A stretch of 36,300 nucleotides of DNA from Bryobacterales bacterium. Lineage in GTDB: Bacteria > Acidobacteriota > Terriglobia > Bryobacterales > Bryobacteraceae. Below are positions 1-6,720 of this stretch, in pieces. The notes under the pieces were generated by a model. It made no database searches and was not told where the DNA came from. It saw only the letters and a program-made list of their open reading frames with translations. The stretch is from positions 1 through 36,300 of the forward strand of contig JAEUQF010000247.1 of assembly GCA_016789745.1 (NCBI GenBank), in the 5' to 3' direction. A program made the position numbers and the translations under genes. Every line of letters begins with the position of its first letter. The first letter of the stretch is position 1.

Positions 1-530
1 CGTGTCTGAAACGCCATCAGTTCCTTGTGATTCTCGATGCCGATCTTCAAGCCTGCGTCCAGCGCCGGCTGCCGCACCTCGCGCAGAATGCGGATGGCGG
101 TGTCCATGTGCTGTTCCACGCTGCCTTCGGGCATGTTGTAACGGTCGCTGGCCAGCAGCGCGCGCACGATTGGGCTGCCCATCGCCTTGGCTCGTTCGAT
201 ATTCCTGCGCAGCGTCGCCACCGATTGCGGAATGCCGTCGCGGGTTTTGGGCAGGATGGCGCCCCCGCCGGTCTCGATACGCAAACCAGCCTCGCGGCTC
301 CAGGCACGCACCTCGGCCCAATGCGCCGGATCCATCACGCGCGGGTCCAGCGAATCCTGCAGAAATATGGCGTCCAACTTCTGTTGGATCACATAGTCGA
401 ACAGCTGCCGGTCAGTCCACTTCTGAAAGCGCAGGCAGTAGGTGTTCAGGCCGAGGCGCCAACGGCGTGCCGGCGCGGCGGTAAGCGAGGTGGCGGCGAG
501 CGAAGCGGCAACGAACTGGCGGCGAGTCAT
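1..530 (-). CDS. Tat-exported sugar phosphate isomerase/epimerase-like TIM-barrel protein (partial)
   Basis: The first 176 codons are present and the 3' end runs off the window. The ATG at 530-528 starts MTRRQFVAASLAATSLTAAPA, which reads as a short twin-arginine signal (RRQF) followed by a small hydrophobic stretch. The mature part has features of the xylose isomerase-like/AP endonuclease 2 TIM-barrel family: an early beta-strand 'RLGLNTYCLRF', a segment 'LDAIFLQDS', and a strand ending in a probable metal-ligand glutamate in 'GIENHKE' (E166). These proteins are metal-dependent isomerases or epimerases of sugars, but the substrate cannot be read from sequence. The gene is divergent from the creatininase-like gene at 580, with only 49 bp between the start codons, so they share a promoter region. 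No strong Shine-Dalgarno is visible. A second, cytoplasmic member of the family lies at 12285-13331. Confidence 0.8.
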   Translation of the reverse strand, partial: MTRRQFVAASLAATSLTAAPARRWRLGLNTYCLRFQKWTDRQLFDYVIQQKLDAIFLQDSLDPRVMDPAHWAEVRAWSREAGLRIETGGGAILPKTRDGIPQSVATLRRNIERAKAMGSPIVRALLASDRYNMPEGSVEQHMDTAIRILREVRQPALDAGLKIGIENHKELMAFQT

Positions 531-579
531 GGGCGTCCACCGGCAGCATAGCAAACGCCGGAGATATACTGGTCGCCTC

Positions 580-1503
580 ATGTTCTGGAGACTCGCTGTC
601 CTTTTCGTTGCCTCGGTGAACCTGCTCCCCGCCCAGGTGCGCCCGCTGCACACCCGCGACCTAGTCCGCCTGAGCCTGCCCCAGGTCACCGAATATCTCA
701 AACGGAACGATACGGTCTTCATCCCGGTGGGCGCGGTGGAGACGAACGGCATCCTGCCCAGCGACCGCGACTATGTTTACCCTCTGGCCTATGCCATGGC
801 TATGGCCGAGCAGACCGATTCGCTCTACATGCCGGGCCTGATCTGGTCCTATCCCGGCACCACGGTTATGGCGCCTTCCACCGTCTATATGTCGCCCACC
901 GCCGGGCTTGCCTACCTGAAGGTACTGGCCCGCTCGCTGCTGCGTCAGGGCTTCCGCCGCCAGGTCTGGATCACGGCCAGCCACGGCCCGGCGCCGCTCA
1001 CCGTCGGCACCCTGGCCCGCGAGTTCTTTGAAGAGACGCACGTCCCCATCTTGTATATCGACATGGATCTGTATTTGCCCAAAATGAAGGTGCCCGTCGA
1101 GGCGCGCAGCAAGGTGCTGTTCGGCGCCCACGCCATCACCGGACGTCTGGACGACCTTGCGCTGAAAGGCGAGTACGGGGAAAAAGCCATGACGCCGGAG
1201 GGCCCCGTACCCGAGAATAAAGGATTGGCGAAGTTGGGTAAACTCGGCTTTTCGGGCAGTCTGCATCTGGGCTCCTATATCCCGGACGTCATGGCTCATG
1301 GCGGCGGCGCCGACACCCTGCTGCCCACTACCGCCGCCGAGCGGGAAGCGTGGGGCCGTGAGGGGAGTGCCCAGATTGTGGAGATCGTGAAGAACATGCG
1401 GATGAAAGAGGCCTTGGACGCGCTGCGTGAACATGATCAGTTTACGCAGCAGATTCTGAAGAAATACGGCAACCGGATCCCGTCCGGAGTGGACGCGCGC
1501 TGA
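580..1503 (+). CDS. Secreted creatininase-family protein with an eroded metal site
   Basis: 307 residues from the ATG at 580. The reading frame is open further upstream, but this ATG begins a good Sec signal (MFWRLAVLFVASVNLLPAQ), and the upstream part overlaps the divergent gene. The body follows the creatininase/creatinine amidohydrolase fold: 'VFIPVGAVETNG' (residues 47-57) corresponds to the family motif PxGxxEqHGpHLP. Known members bind two metals through Glu, His, Asp, His and Glu. Here E54 and D64 are kept, the His two residues after the Glu is Asn56, and the second-site region reads 'ITASHGPAP' (H135) instead of the usual NGHGGN. The enzyme may therefore bind one metal, or none, or do something else. 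Family membership is likely; amidohydrolase activity is doubtful. It is followed immediately by a small unknown gene. Confidence 0.75.
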   Translation: MFWRLAVLFVASVNLLPAQVRPLHTRDLVRLSLPQVTEYLKRNDTVFIPVGAVETNGILPSDRDYVYPLAYAMAMAEQTDSLYMPGLIWSYPGTTVMAPSTVYMSPTAGLAYLKVLARSLLRQGFRRQVWITASHGPAPLTVGTLAREFFEETHVPILYIDMDLYLPKMKVPVEARSKVLFGAHAITGRLDDLALKGEYGEKAMTPEGPVPENKGLAKLGKLGFSGSLHLGSYIPDVMAHGGGADTLLPTTAAEREAWGREGSAQIVEIVKNMRMKEALDALREHDQFTQQILKKYGNRIPSGVDAR

Positions 1504-1764
1504 ATGGGCTTCGCGCTGTGGAGTGAGCAGGAGATCGCCTGGGCCTTGGGCACCCATGAGTACCGGCCCATGGGGGTGGCGGTGATCGCATCAAACGGAC
1601 AGTTCCGCGCCCGTGACTTTAAACCCCGCGGGCGCGTGCCGAAACGCGACAGGCTGTTATTTCGCGGCTTCTTCGCCTCATTGGAGGATATGAACCAGTA
1701 CCTGGCGGGCGGCCAGCGGCGGCGCAAGAGTGGAAACGCTTCTAAGGCAATGCAGATTCTATAA
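1504..1764 (+). CDS. Small hypothetical protein (86 aa)
   Basis: The ATG at 1504 directly follows the stop codon of the creatininase-like gene (TGA 1501-1503), with 'GGAGTGG' about 10 nt upstream as a possible ribosome binding site, so translation could be coupled. The product is compact and basic at the C-terminus, has no signal peptide or membrane segment, and begins MGFALWSEQEIAWALGTHEY. I do not recognise a domain. The first 70 residues have a mixed hydrophobic/charged pattern consistent with a small folded domain, while the tail is Arg/Lys-rich and probably disordered. The zero-gap position is the main support; it could also be a chance open frame. Confidence 0.4.
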   Translation: MGFALWSEQEIAWALGTHEYRPMGVAVIASNGQFRARDFKPRGRVPKRDRLLFRGFFASLEDMNQYLAGGQRRRKSGNASKAMQIL

Positions 1765-1793
1765 CTGTCAGATCTCGCCGATGAGATTTATGG

Positions 1794-2801
1794 ATGAGCA
1801 CAACCGTACTGGATGCGTCTCAAGGCGAAGTTTCTAGCCCGCTGACTGACCTCGTCAATGCTTTTGCTAAGGAACGCCGCAGTGACCACCGCGGCGATAT
1901 CGAATTCAAAGTCCTTCTTGATCTTGTGAAGGGCTACAATGCCAATCCCCTCGGCGCCAAACGCGCACTGAGGGAACTCCTCTCCCGCAGTCCCTCCAAG
2001 TTCTATGTCTCTGCCCTCCAGATCCTGCGCGGCGGCGACACCGGGGAGGGCCTGGGCCCCGGCCTGGAAAACGTAATCAGCTTACTGCACGAAAACGAAC
2101 TCCTGCTGTTTGCCCTTACCGACGTGGAGTCCATCAATTCCGCCACCGCCGTAGCCCTTTCCCATGGCTTAGTGCGCATGGACGCGCACTTCGATGCAAA
2201 ACTTCTCAAACACCTGCTCCGTGACGACCAGGTCACCCTCTTCCAGATCGAAACCGTGCGCTTGGAGCGCGTCCTCGAGATTCTGGACGCCGTCAGTGAC
2301 TGTACCCGCCTGGTGCCGTTCCTCATGAAACTCCAGCGCCACCCCGATAAGCGCATCCAGTCCAAGGCCGCCCTGCTCACCGTCCGCGCCCACCGCAATG
2401 CCGACTGGCTGCAGTCGCAGATCAACAGCCAGGACCCGCGCGTCCGGGCCAACGCCATCGAAGGAATGCGCGCCACCAACCCTTCGGAAAAGGAAGTCTC
2501 CCTGCTCTGGAAGTGCACCACCGACGCCCACCACCGCGTCGCCAGCACCGCTCTGCTAGTCCTGTTCGAAAACGGTCATGCCGAAAAGGCCGGGGAGGCG
2601 CTGGAAAAAATGGCCAACTCGCTAGGCGAACCGTACCGCGCCGCCGCTGCTTGGGCGATGGGCCAAACCGGAGATGCGCGCTTCATCGATCAGGTGCGCA
2701 CCATGGCCCGCTCGGACACCGGATTGGCCCGCCGGACGGCGCTAAAAGCCTCGGTCGCGATCACGCGGAAAATGCAATCTGTACAGAATAGTGAAGCATA
2801 G
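1794..2801 (+). CDS. HEAT-repeat protein
   Basis: 335 residues, no signal peptide and no membrane segment. The C-terminal half is a chain of helical repeats. Examples are 'QRHPDKRIQSKAALLTVRA', 'NSQDPRVRANAIEGMRATN' and 'TDAHHRVASTALLVLFENG', each with the D-x-x-V/I-R spacing typical of HEAT/PBS-lyase repeats, followed by 'EPYRAAAAWAMGQTGD'. The N-terminal half is also predicted helical but less regular. Such proteins are scaffolds for protein-protein contacts; no catalytic residues are visible and the partner cannot be inferred. The gene sits 29 bp after the small unknown gene and 30 bp before the ferredoxin gene, so co-transcription with the ferredoxin is plausible. Confidence 0.8.
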   Translation: MSTTVLDASQGEVSSPLTDLVNAFAKERRSDHRGDIEFKVLLDLVKGYNANPLGAKRALRELLSRSPSKFYVSALQILRGGDTGEGLGPGLENVISLLHENELLLFALTDVESINSATAVALSHGLVRMDAHFDAKLLKHLLRDDQVTLFQIETVRLERVLEILDAVSDCTRLVPFLMKLQRHPDKRIQSKAALLTVRAHRNADWLQSQINSQDPRVRANAIEGMRATNPSEKEVSLLWKCTTDAHHRVASTALLVLFENGHAEKAGEALEKMANSLGEPYRAAAAWAMGQTGDARFIDQVRTMARSDTGLARRTALKASVAITRKMQSVQNSEA

Positions 2802-2831
2802 CCTTCCCACGCCTTGCTACACTGCCATTAG

Positions 2832-3218
2832 ATGCCTAAAGTCACTTTTCTCCCTGCCCAAACCACAGTTGAGTTTGAGTCGGGAAAACTGCCTTACTCC
2901 GATCACGGCAAGCCGGAATCGCTTCTCGATATTGCCCTCAACTTCGGCATTCAACTCGAACATGCCTGCGGTGGCTCCTGCGCCTGCACCACTTGCCATA
3001 TTGTTGTGAAACAAGGTGACGACAATCTGGTTCCAATGGAAGACGACGAAGCCGACCGGCTGGATATGGCCGCTGATCTGACTCTGCACAGCCGTCTTGG
3101 CTGCCAGGCTGTTGTGAAAGGCGATGTCGTTGTCGAAATCCCGTCCTGGAACCGGAACTACGTAAGTGAGGGCGGCGGCAGTATGAACCTCGGCGACGCC
3201 ATCCCGCCCAGCCGGTAG
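2832..3218 (+). CDS. 2Fe-2S ferredoxin (adrenodoxin/ISC type)
   Basis: 128 residues. The cluster-binding motif 'HACGGSCACTTCHIVV' gives C46, C52 and C55 in the C-x5-C-x2-C pattern of plant/vertebrate-type ferredoxins, and the fourth ligand C91 lies in 'SRLGCQAVV'. The exact wording around the cysteines and the acidic stretch after them (MEDDEADRLDMA) resemble the Isc ferredoxins and adrenodoxins that feed electrons to Fe-S assembly or to cytochrome P450s. The protein carries about 15 extra residues at the C-terminus. No iscS/U/A or P450 gene is nearby, so its partner is unknown. It is soluble and cytoplasmic. Confidence 0.93.
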   Translation: MPKVTFLPAQTTVEFESGKLPYSDHGKPESLLDIALNFGIQLEHACGGSCACTTCHIVVKQGDDNLVPMEDDEADRLDMAADLTLHSRLGCQAVVKGDVVVEIPSWNRNYVSEGGGSMNLGDAIPPSR

Positions 3219-3252
3219 CTGGCTCGCGACGGGAGACCCGCCCCGCGATGCC

Positions 3253-4902
3253 ATGCATAATCTCGACCTCATCTTCACCATCACAGCGGCGCTGACCGCC
3301 TCTCTGGCGCTAGGGTTTGCCGCGCTTAAACTACGCCTGCCGCCTATCGTCGGCTATCTGTTTGCCGGACTCCTGGTTGGGCCGCACACGCCGGGCTTTG
3401 TCGCCAATCGCGAAATTGCCGAGCAACTGGCGGAAATCGGCGTCATCCTGCTGATGTTCGGTGTCGGCCTTCACTTCCACGTGGACGACCTCATCGCCGT
3501 GCGGCGGATTGCCGTTCCAGGGGCGGTAGGGCAGATCGCTGCCGCCACTGGACTCGGCGCGGTTTGCGCCCATGCCTTTGGCTGGGATTGGCCGGCCGCT
3601 CTCGTTTTCGGCGTCGCGCTGTCGGTGGCCAGCACCGTCGTGCTCACCCGCGTGCTTTCGGAGAATGGCGATTTACAGACGCACGCGGGGCGCATTGCCA
3701 TCGGATGGCTGGTTGTCGAGGATCTGTTCACCGTCTTCGTATTGGTGGCCCTGCCGGCGGTGCTGTCGCCCGGCGGCAACCCCTGGACGGCCATCGGTCT
3801 TACCACGCTGCGCATTGGCGCGCTGGGCGCCATCCTGCTGCTGGCTGGCTCACGGGTGATTCCAGCCTTCCTGGGCGCGGTGTCGCGAACCAGATCGTCG
3901 GAACTGTTCACGCTGTCGGTGCTGGTGCTGGCGTTGGGCATTGCGTTTGGCTCGGCCGAACTGTTCGGAGCCTCCATGGCGCTGGGCGCGTTCCTGGCCG
4001 GCATGGTGGTGGGCAAGAGCGAGTTCAGCTACCGGGCGGCGGCTGAGGCGCTGCCCATGCGCGATGCCTTCGCGGTGCTGTTTTTCGTCTCGGTGGGCAT
4101 GCTGTTTGAGCCGGCGCAGTTGCTCGAGTCGCCGGGACGCGTGCTGGCCACGCTCGCGGTCGTGATGGTGGTAAAACCCCTGGCGGCCGTTGTGCTGGTT
4201 CTGGTCCTGGGCTACGGGCCGATGGTGGCCACCCGCGTGGCGTTGGCGCTTTCCCAGATCGGCGAGTTCTCCTTCCTGCTGGCGGCCATGGGTACGCAGA
4301 TCGGCGTTCTGCCTGCCGAGGCGAACGGCATCCTGGTCATCGTGGCGATTCTCTCGATCGCGGTCAACCCGCTGCTCTACCGCCTGGCGCCGCGGCTGGA
4401 AGGCTACCTGATGTACGGCTCGCTTGGCCGCTGGTTTGCGCCGCGCCAGACGCCCGCCCCGGCCCCGGCGGCCGAGGGTATCCGTCACGCCATCGTCGTG
4501 GGCTACGGGCTGGTGGGACACGCGGTCACGGAACTGCTGGAGCAGTCCGGCATGACCGTCACCATCGTCGATAGGAACATCGACACCGTGCGTGCCCTGG
4601 AGCGCGAGCGGCGCACAGCTATCTATGGTGACGCCAGCCGCGGCGAGATCCTGGAGGCTGCCGGCGTGCAGCGGGCCTCGGCCCTGATCGTGACGCCGCC
4701 GGCCTCCGATGAGGCCCGTGAGATGATGCGCGCCGCCCGCAGCCGCAATCCCCAACTGCTGATCTTGGTGCGCTCCGCCTTCGCCTCCCAGGCCGAGGGT
4801 CTGCTGGCGGCCGGCGCCGATGAGGTGATCTCCGGCGAGGTGGAGGTGGCCAACCGCATGTTAGCGGAATTGGCGGAACGCGCTGTGGTGAAGCCCGCCT
4901 GA
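3253..4902 (+). CDS. Kef/YbaL-type monovalent cation:proton antiporter (CPA2) with RCK domain
   Basis: 549 residues. Residues 1 to about 395 form the roughly 12-helix CPA2 exchanger domain, starting with 'LDLIFTITAALTASLALGF' and 'LPPIVGYLFAGLLVGPHTPG', the conserved second-helix motif. The remainder is a TrkA-N/RCK Rossmann domain with the nucleotide loop 'GYGLVG' at 417-422 and the downstream acidic residue in 'VTIVDRNIDTV'. The family exchanges K+ or Na+ for protons across the inner membrane, gated by NAD(H) or other ligands at the RCK domain. The domain order matches E. coli YbaL/KefB-like proteins; the TrkA-C domain is absent. The gene starts 34 bp after the ferredoxin, and a nearby out-of-frame ATG at 3248 was not chosen. 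Confidence 0.92.
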   Translation: MHNLDLIFTITAALTASLALGFAALKLRLPPIVGYLFAGLLVGPHTPGFVANREIAEQLAEIGVILLMFGVGLHFHVDDLIAVRRIAVPGAVGQIAAATGLGAVCAHAFGWDWPAALVFGVALSVASTVVLTRVLSENGDLQTHAGRIAIGWLVVEDLFTVFVLVALPAVLSPGGNPWTAIGLTTLRIGALGAILLLAGSRVIPAFLGAVSRTRSSELFTLSVLVLALGIAFGSAELFGASMALGAFLAGMVVGKSEFSYRAAAEALPMRDAFAVLFFVSVGMLFEPAQLLESPGRVLATLAVVMVVKPLAAVVLVLVLGYGPMVATRVALALSQIGEFSFLLAAMGTQIGVLPAEANGILVIVAILSIAVNPLLYRLAPRLEGYLMYGSLGRWFAPRQTPAPAPAAEGIRHAIVVGYGLVGHAVTELLEQSGMTVTIVDRNIDTVRALERERRTAIYGDASRGEILEAAGVQRASALIVTPPASDEAREMMRAARSRNPQLLILVRSAFASQAEGLLAAGADEVISGEVEVANRMLAELAERAVVKPA

Positions 4903-4911
4903 TGCTGGCGC

Positions 4912-5310
4912 TCAGGCCGTCAACTGCGCCATCAGGTCAGCGAAATCGGCCATGGCCCAGCGCTCCACGCACTTACCGCCGGCAAAGCGCAGAATCGTCA
5001 TTCCTTTCAACGCAATGTTGCGTCCGGTCGCCGGGATGCTCTGGAACGGACCGCGATGCGTCCCGCTTAGCGTGAAGCGGACCGCGATCCGGTCCTCGCC
5101 GTTGATCAGATCTTCGATGCGCACCGCCGCATCGGGGAACGCCGCCCAGATGCCGTGGTGATAGAAGGCCTTCACGTTGTCGAGGCCTGGCTCCAGCCCG
5201 GCGTAGCCATGGATCACCACGTCATCGGAATACAACTGGAAATACGCCTCCCGCCGGGCAGGGTCGGCAAAACAGGCCAGTGCCTCACGAAGAATCTGTT
5301 CGTTGGTCAT
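4912..5310 (-). CDS. SnoaL-like/NTF2-fold protein
   Basis: 132 residues. The pattern is that of the SnoaL-like polyketide-cyclase/ester-cyclase branch of the NTF2 fold. An N-terminal helix 'NEQILREALACFADP' is followed by 'YFQLYSDDVVIHGYAG', then 'VKAFYHHGIWAAFPDAAVRIEDLI', 'RIAVRFTLSGTHRGPFQSIP', 'GMTILRFAGGKCVERWAMAD'. Members include hydrolases, cyclases and many uncharacterised proteins; nothing here identifies a substrate. It ends 10 bp from the antiporter gene in convergent orientation. No Shine-Dalgarno precedes the ATG at 5310. Confidence 0.8.
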   Translation of the reverse strand: MTNEQILREALACFADPARREAYFQLYSDDVVIHGYAGLEPGLDNVKAFYHHGIWAAFPDAAVRIEDLINGEDRIAVRFTLSGTHRGPFQSIPATGRNIALKGMTILRFAGGKCVERWAMADFADLMAQLTA

Positions 5311-5371
5311 GTAACGAACTACGAGAGACGTGCTTCGGCTGGATGTGGTTGGGTTTGGGAGGAGGAGAAGG

Positions 5372-5449
5372 TGGTACGCCCGAGAGGATTCGAACCTCTG
5401 ACCTTTTGCTCCGGAGGCAAACGCTCTATCCGGGCTGAGCTACGGGCGC
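5372..5449 (-). tRNA. tRNA-Arg (anticodon CCG)
   Basis: On the minus strand the sequence folds as a full cloverleaf. The acceptor stem GCGCCCG pairs with CGGGCGT (one G-T wobble at 1-72). The D arm is GCTCAGCCCGGATAGAGC. The anticodon stem is TTTGC/GCAAA with loop CTCCGGA, giving anticodon CCG, which reads Arg CGG codons. The T arm is AGAGG-TTCGAAT-CCTCT. Discriminator A is followed by an encoded CCA (5374-5372), so the mature 3' end is in the gene. Confidence 0.97.
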
Positions 5450-5461
5450 ACAACTTCATTG

Positions 5462-5467
5462 AGTATA
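5462..5467 (-). promoter_or_regulatory. Probable -10 box of the tRNA-Arg promoter
   Basis: On the minus strand TATACT lies 12 nt upstream of the tRNA 5' end, the expected distance for a short leader. No good TTGACA-like -35 is present at 16-18 bp. This is an inference from position and similarity only. Confidence 0.4.
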
Positions 5468-5513
5468 CCACGCCGAGGGCCGGATAACCCCTAGCGTGCC
5501 ATAGATTAACGAA

Positions 5514-6080
5514 CTAACTCTTCTTGGATGCTTTCTTGGCGGGAGCGGCATTGCTGGCCGGCTTCAAAAGCTTATCCAGCAGTTCCCGCATGTTCTTCTC
5601 TTCGCTCTCGCCGAAGAACGGAGCATCGCCGCTATACTGCGCCACGACCTTGAAATTGCGGTCAATAAACGCCATTTGCGGCATCAGCAGGCGCAGCATC
5701 GCCGGATGCTGCATGAAGCTGGTGCACGTGTCCTGGCTCACCGAGCCCACCGGGAACGTCAGGTTCAGGTCCCGCACGTAGGCCATCGTATCGCCGCCCG
5801 GATTGATGGCCGCCGCCACTGGCTGGAAGCCCTTCGGCCCATACTCGCGATACAGAATATCGGTGGTGCGGCTCGCCCGCTGGCAGTGCGAGCAGTAGGT
5901 CAGGATAAACTCCAGCCCAATCACCTTGCCCTTGAACTGGCTGAGCTTGATCGGGGCGCGCCCGTTCGGCATCGTAATCACCAGGTCCGGAGCGTCGCGC
6001 GGAATATCCGCCGCCTGCAGCAGCGTCCCGGCCGCCGCCATCCCCGGAATCAGAATCTTGCCGAAGTCTCTGCGTTGCAT
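5514..6080 (-). CDS. Exported thioredoxin-fold (TlpA/AhpC-TSA-like) protein, copy 2 of a tandem pair
   Basis: 188 residues from the ATG at 6080, chosen over an in-frame TTG at 6098 because 'GGGAGAA' lies 9 nt upstream and the N-terminus then begins MQRRDFGKILIPGMAAAG, a twin-arginine signal. The redox motif is 'TYCSHCQR' (CxxC), followed by 'YGPKGFQPVAAAINPGG' and a cis-proline region 'MPQMAFIDRNFKV', typical of periplasmic thiol:disulfide reductases or redoxins. The last residues are lysine-rich (AAPAKKASKKS). It lies 39 bp downstream of a paralogue with the same layout, so the two are probably co-transcribed and act in the cell envelope. The thiol partners are unknown. Confidence 0.85.
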   Translation of the reverse strand: MQRRDFGKILIPGMAAAGTLLQAADIPRDAPDLVITMPNGRAPIKLSQFKGKVIGLEFILTYCSHCQRASRTTDILYREYGPKGFQPVAAAINPGGDTMAYVRDLNLTFPVGSVSQDTCTSFMQHPAMLRLLMPQMAFIDRNFKVVAQYSGDAPFFGESEEKNMRELLDKLLKPASNAAPAKKASKKS

Positions 6081-6119
6081 CGTATCCGTTTCTCCCAATC
6101 CTGCTTAGCGGTGAATTCG

Positions 6120-6689
6120 CTACTTCTTGCTGGTGGACGCACCGGCCTTCTTCGCCGTTCCGCCCGCGGCCGGTTCCGCCAGTAACTCGGTGACAATCTG
6201 CTTCAGCCGTGCCGGTTCGTGCAAATGGTCCGACCCATCCAACGACGACTGGTAGCGGATCATGCCCTTCTTGTCGACAATAATCACCTGCGGCACCATC
6301 AGCCGCGCCGTCAGCGAGTGGCCCAGGTACGGAATCACCTTCTCGCGAGCCGCAATGCCCACCGGGTAGTTCGCTCCCGTGTTCTTGACGAAATCCGGCA
6401 CCAGCATCATGGCGCCATCATTGAACGCCACGCCGATCGGCTGGAAACCCTTCGGCCCCAACTCGCGGTTCAACTCGCGCATCACCGCCGCCGTCTGCTG
6501 GCAGTGCGGGCAGGTGGTGAACAGGAACTCCACCACGCAGACCTTCCCTTTATAATTCGCCAGATTCATCTTCTGCCCATCGGGCAGCACGAAATCGAAG
6601 GGCGTCAAGGGGCGCGGAGTCTTATTGCTCTGGGCAAATGCCGCACTGGTGGAGACAAGCAGAGTGAGAGCCAGCAAAAGGCGTCGCAT
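6120..6689 (-). CDS. Exported thioredoxin-fold (TlpA-like) protein, copy 1 of a tandem pair
   Basis: 189 residues from the ATG at 6689. 'AAGGA' sits about 7 nt upstream, and the first residues, MRRLLLALTLLVSTSAAFAQ, form a Sec signal ending at a likely A-x-A cleavage site. The CxxC motif is in 'FTTCPHCQQT', preceded by 'YKGKVCVVEFLF' and followed by 'LGPKGFQPIGVAFNDG' and 'VPQVIIVDKKGMIRYQ', the usual redoxin order. The C-terminus is Gly/Ala/Lys-rich (GGTAKKAGASTSKK). It differs from its downstream neighbour in using a Sec rather than a Tat-like signal, which suggests duplication followed by divergence. Expected role: thiol-disulfide chemistry outside the cytoplasm. Confidence 0.87.
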   Translation of the reverse strand: MRRLLLALTLLVSTSAAFAQSNKTPRPLTPFDFVLPDGQKMNLANYKGKVCVVEFLFTTCPHCQQTAAVMRELNRELGPKGFQPIGVAFNDGAMMLVPDFVKNTGANYPVGIAAREKVIPYLGHSLTARLMVPQVIIVDKKGMIRYQSSLDGSDHLHEPARLKQIVTELLAEPAAGGTAKKAGASTSKK

Positions 6690-6720
6690 GGGAAATCCTT
6701 CGTATTTTATCATCCAAACC

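Noticed and set aside
661..1557. A 298-codon minus-strand open frame over the creatininase-like gene
   Set aside because: Shadow of the coding gene on the plus strand, with no family motifs and a His/Gln/Gly-rich composition typical of antisense frames.
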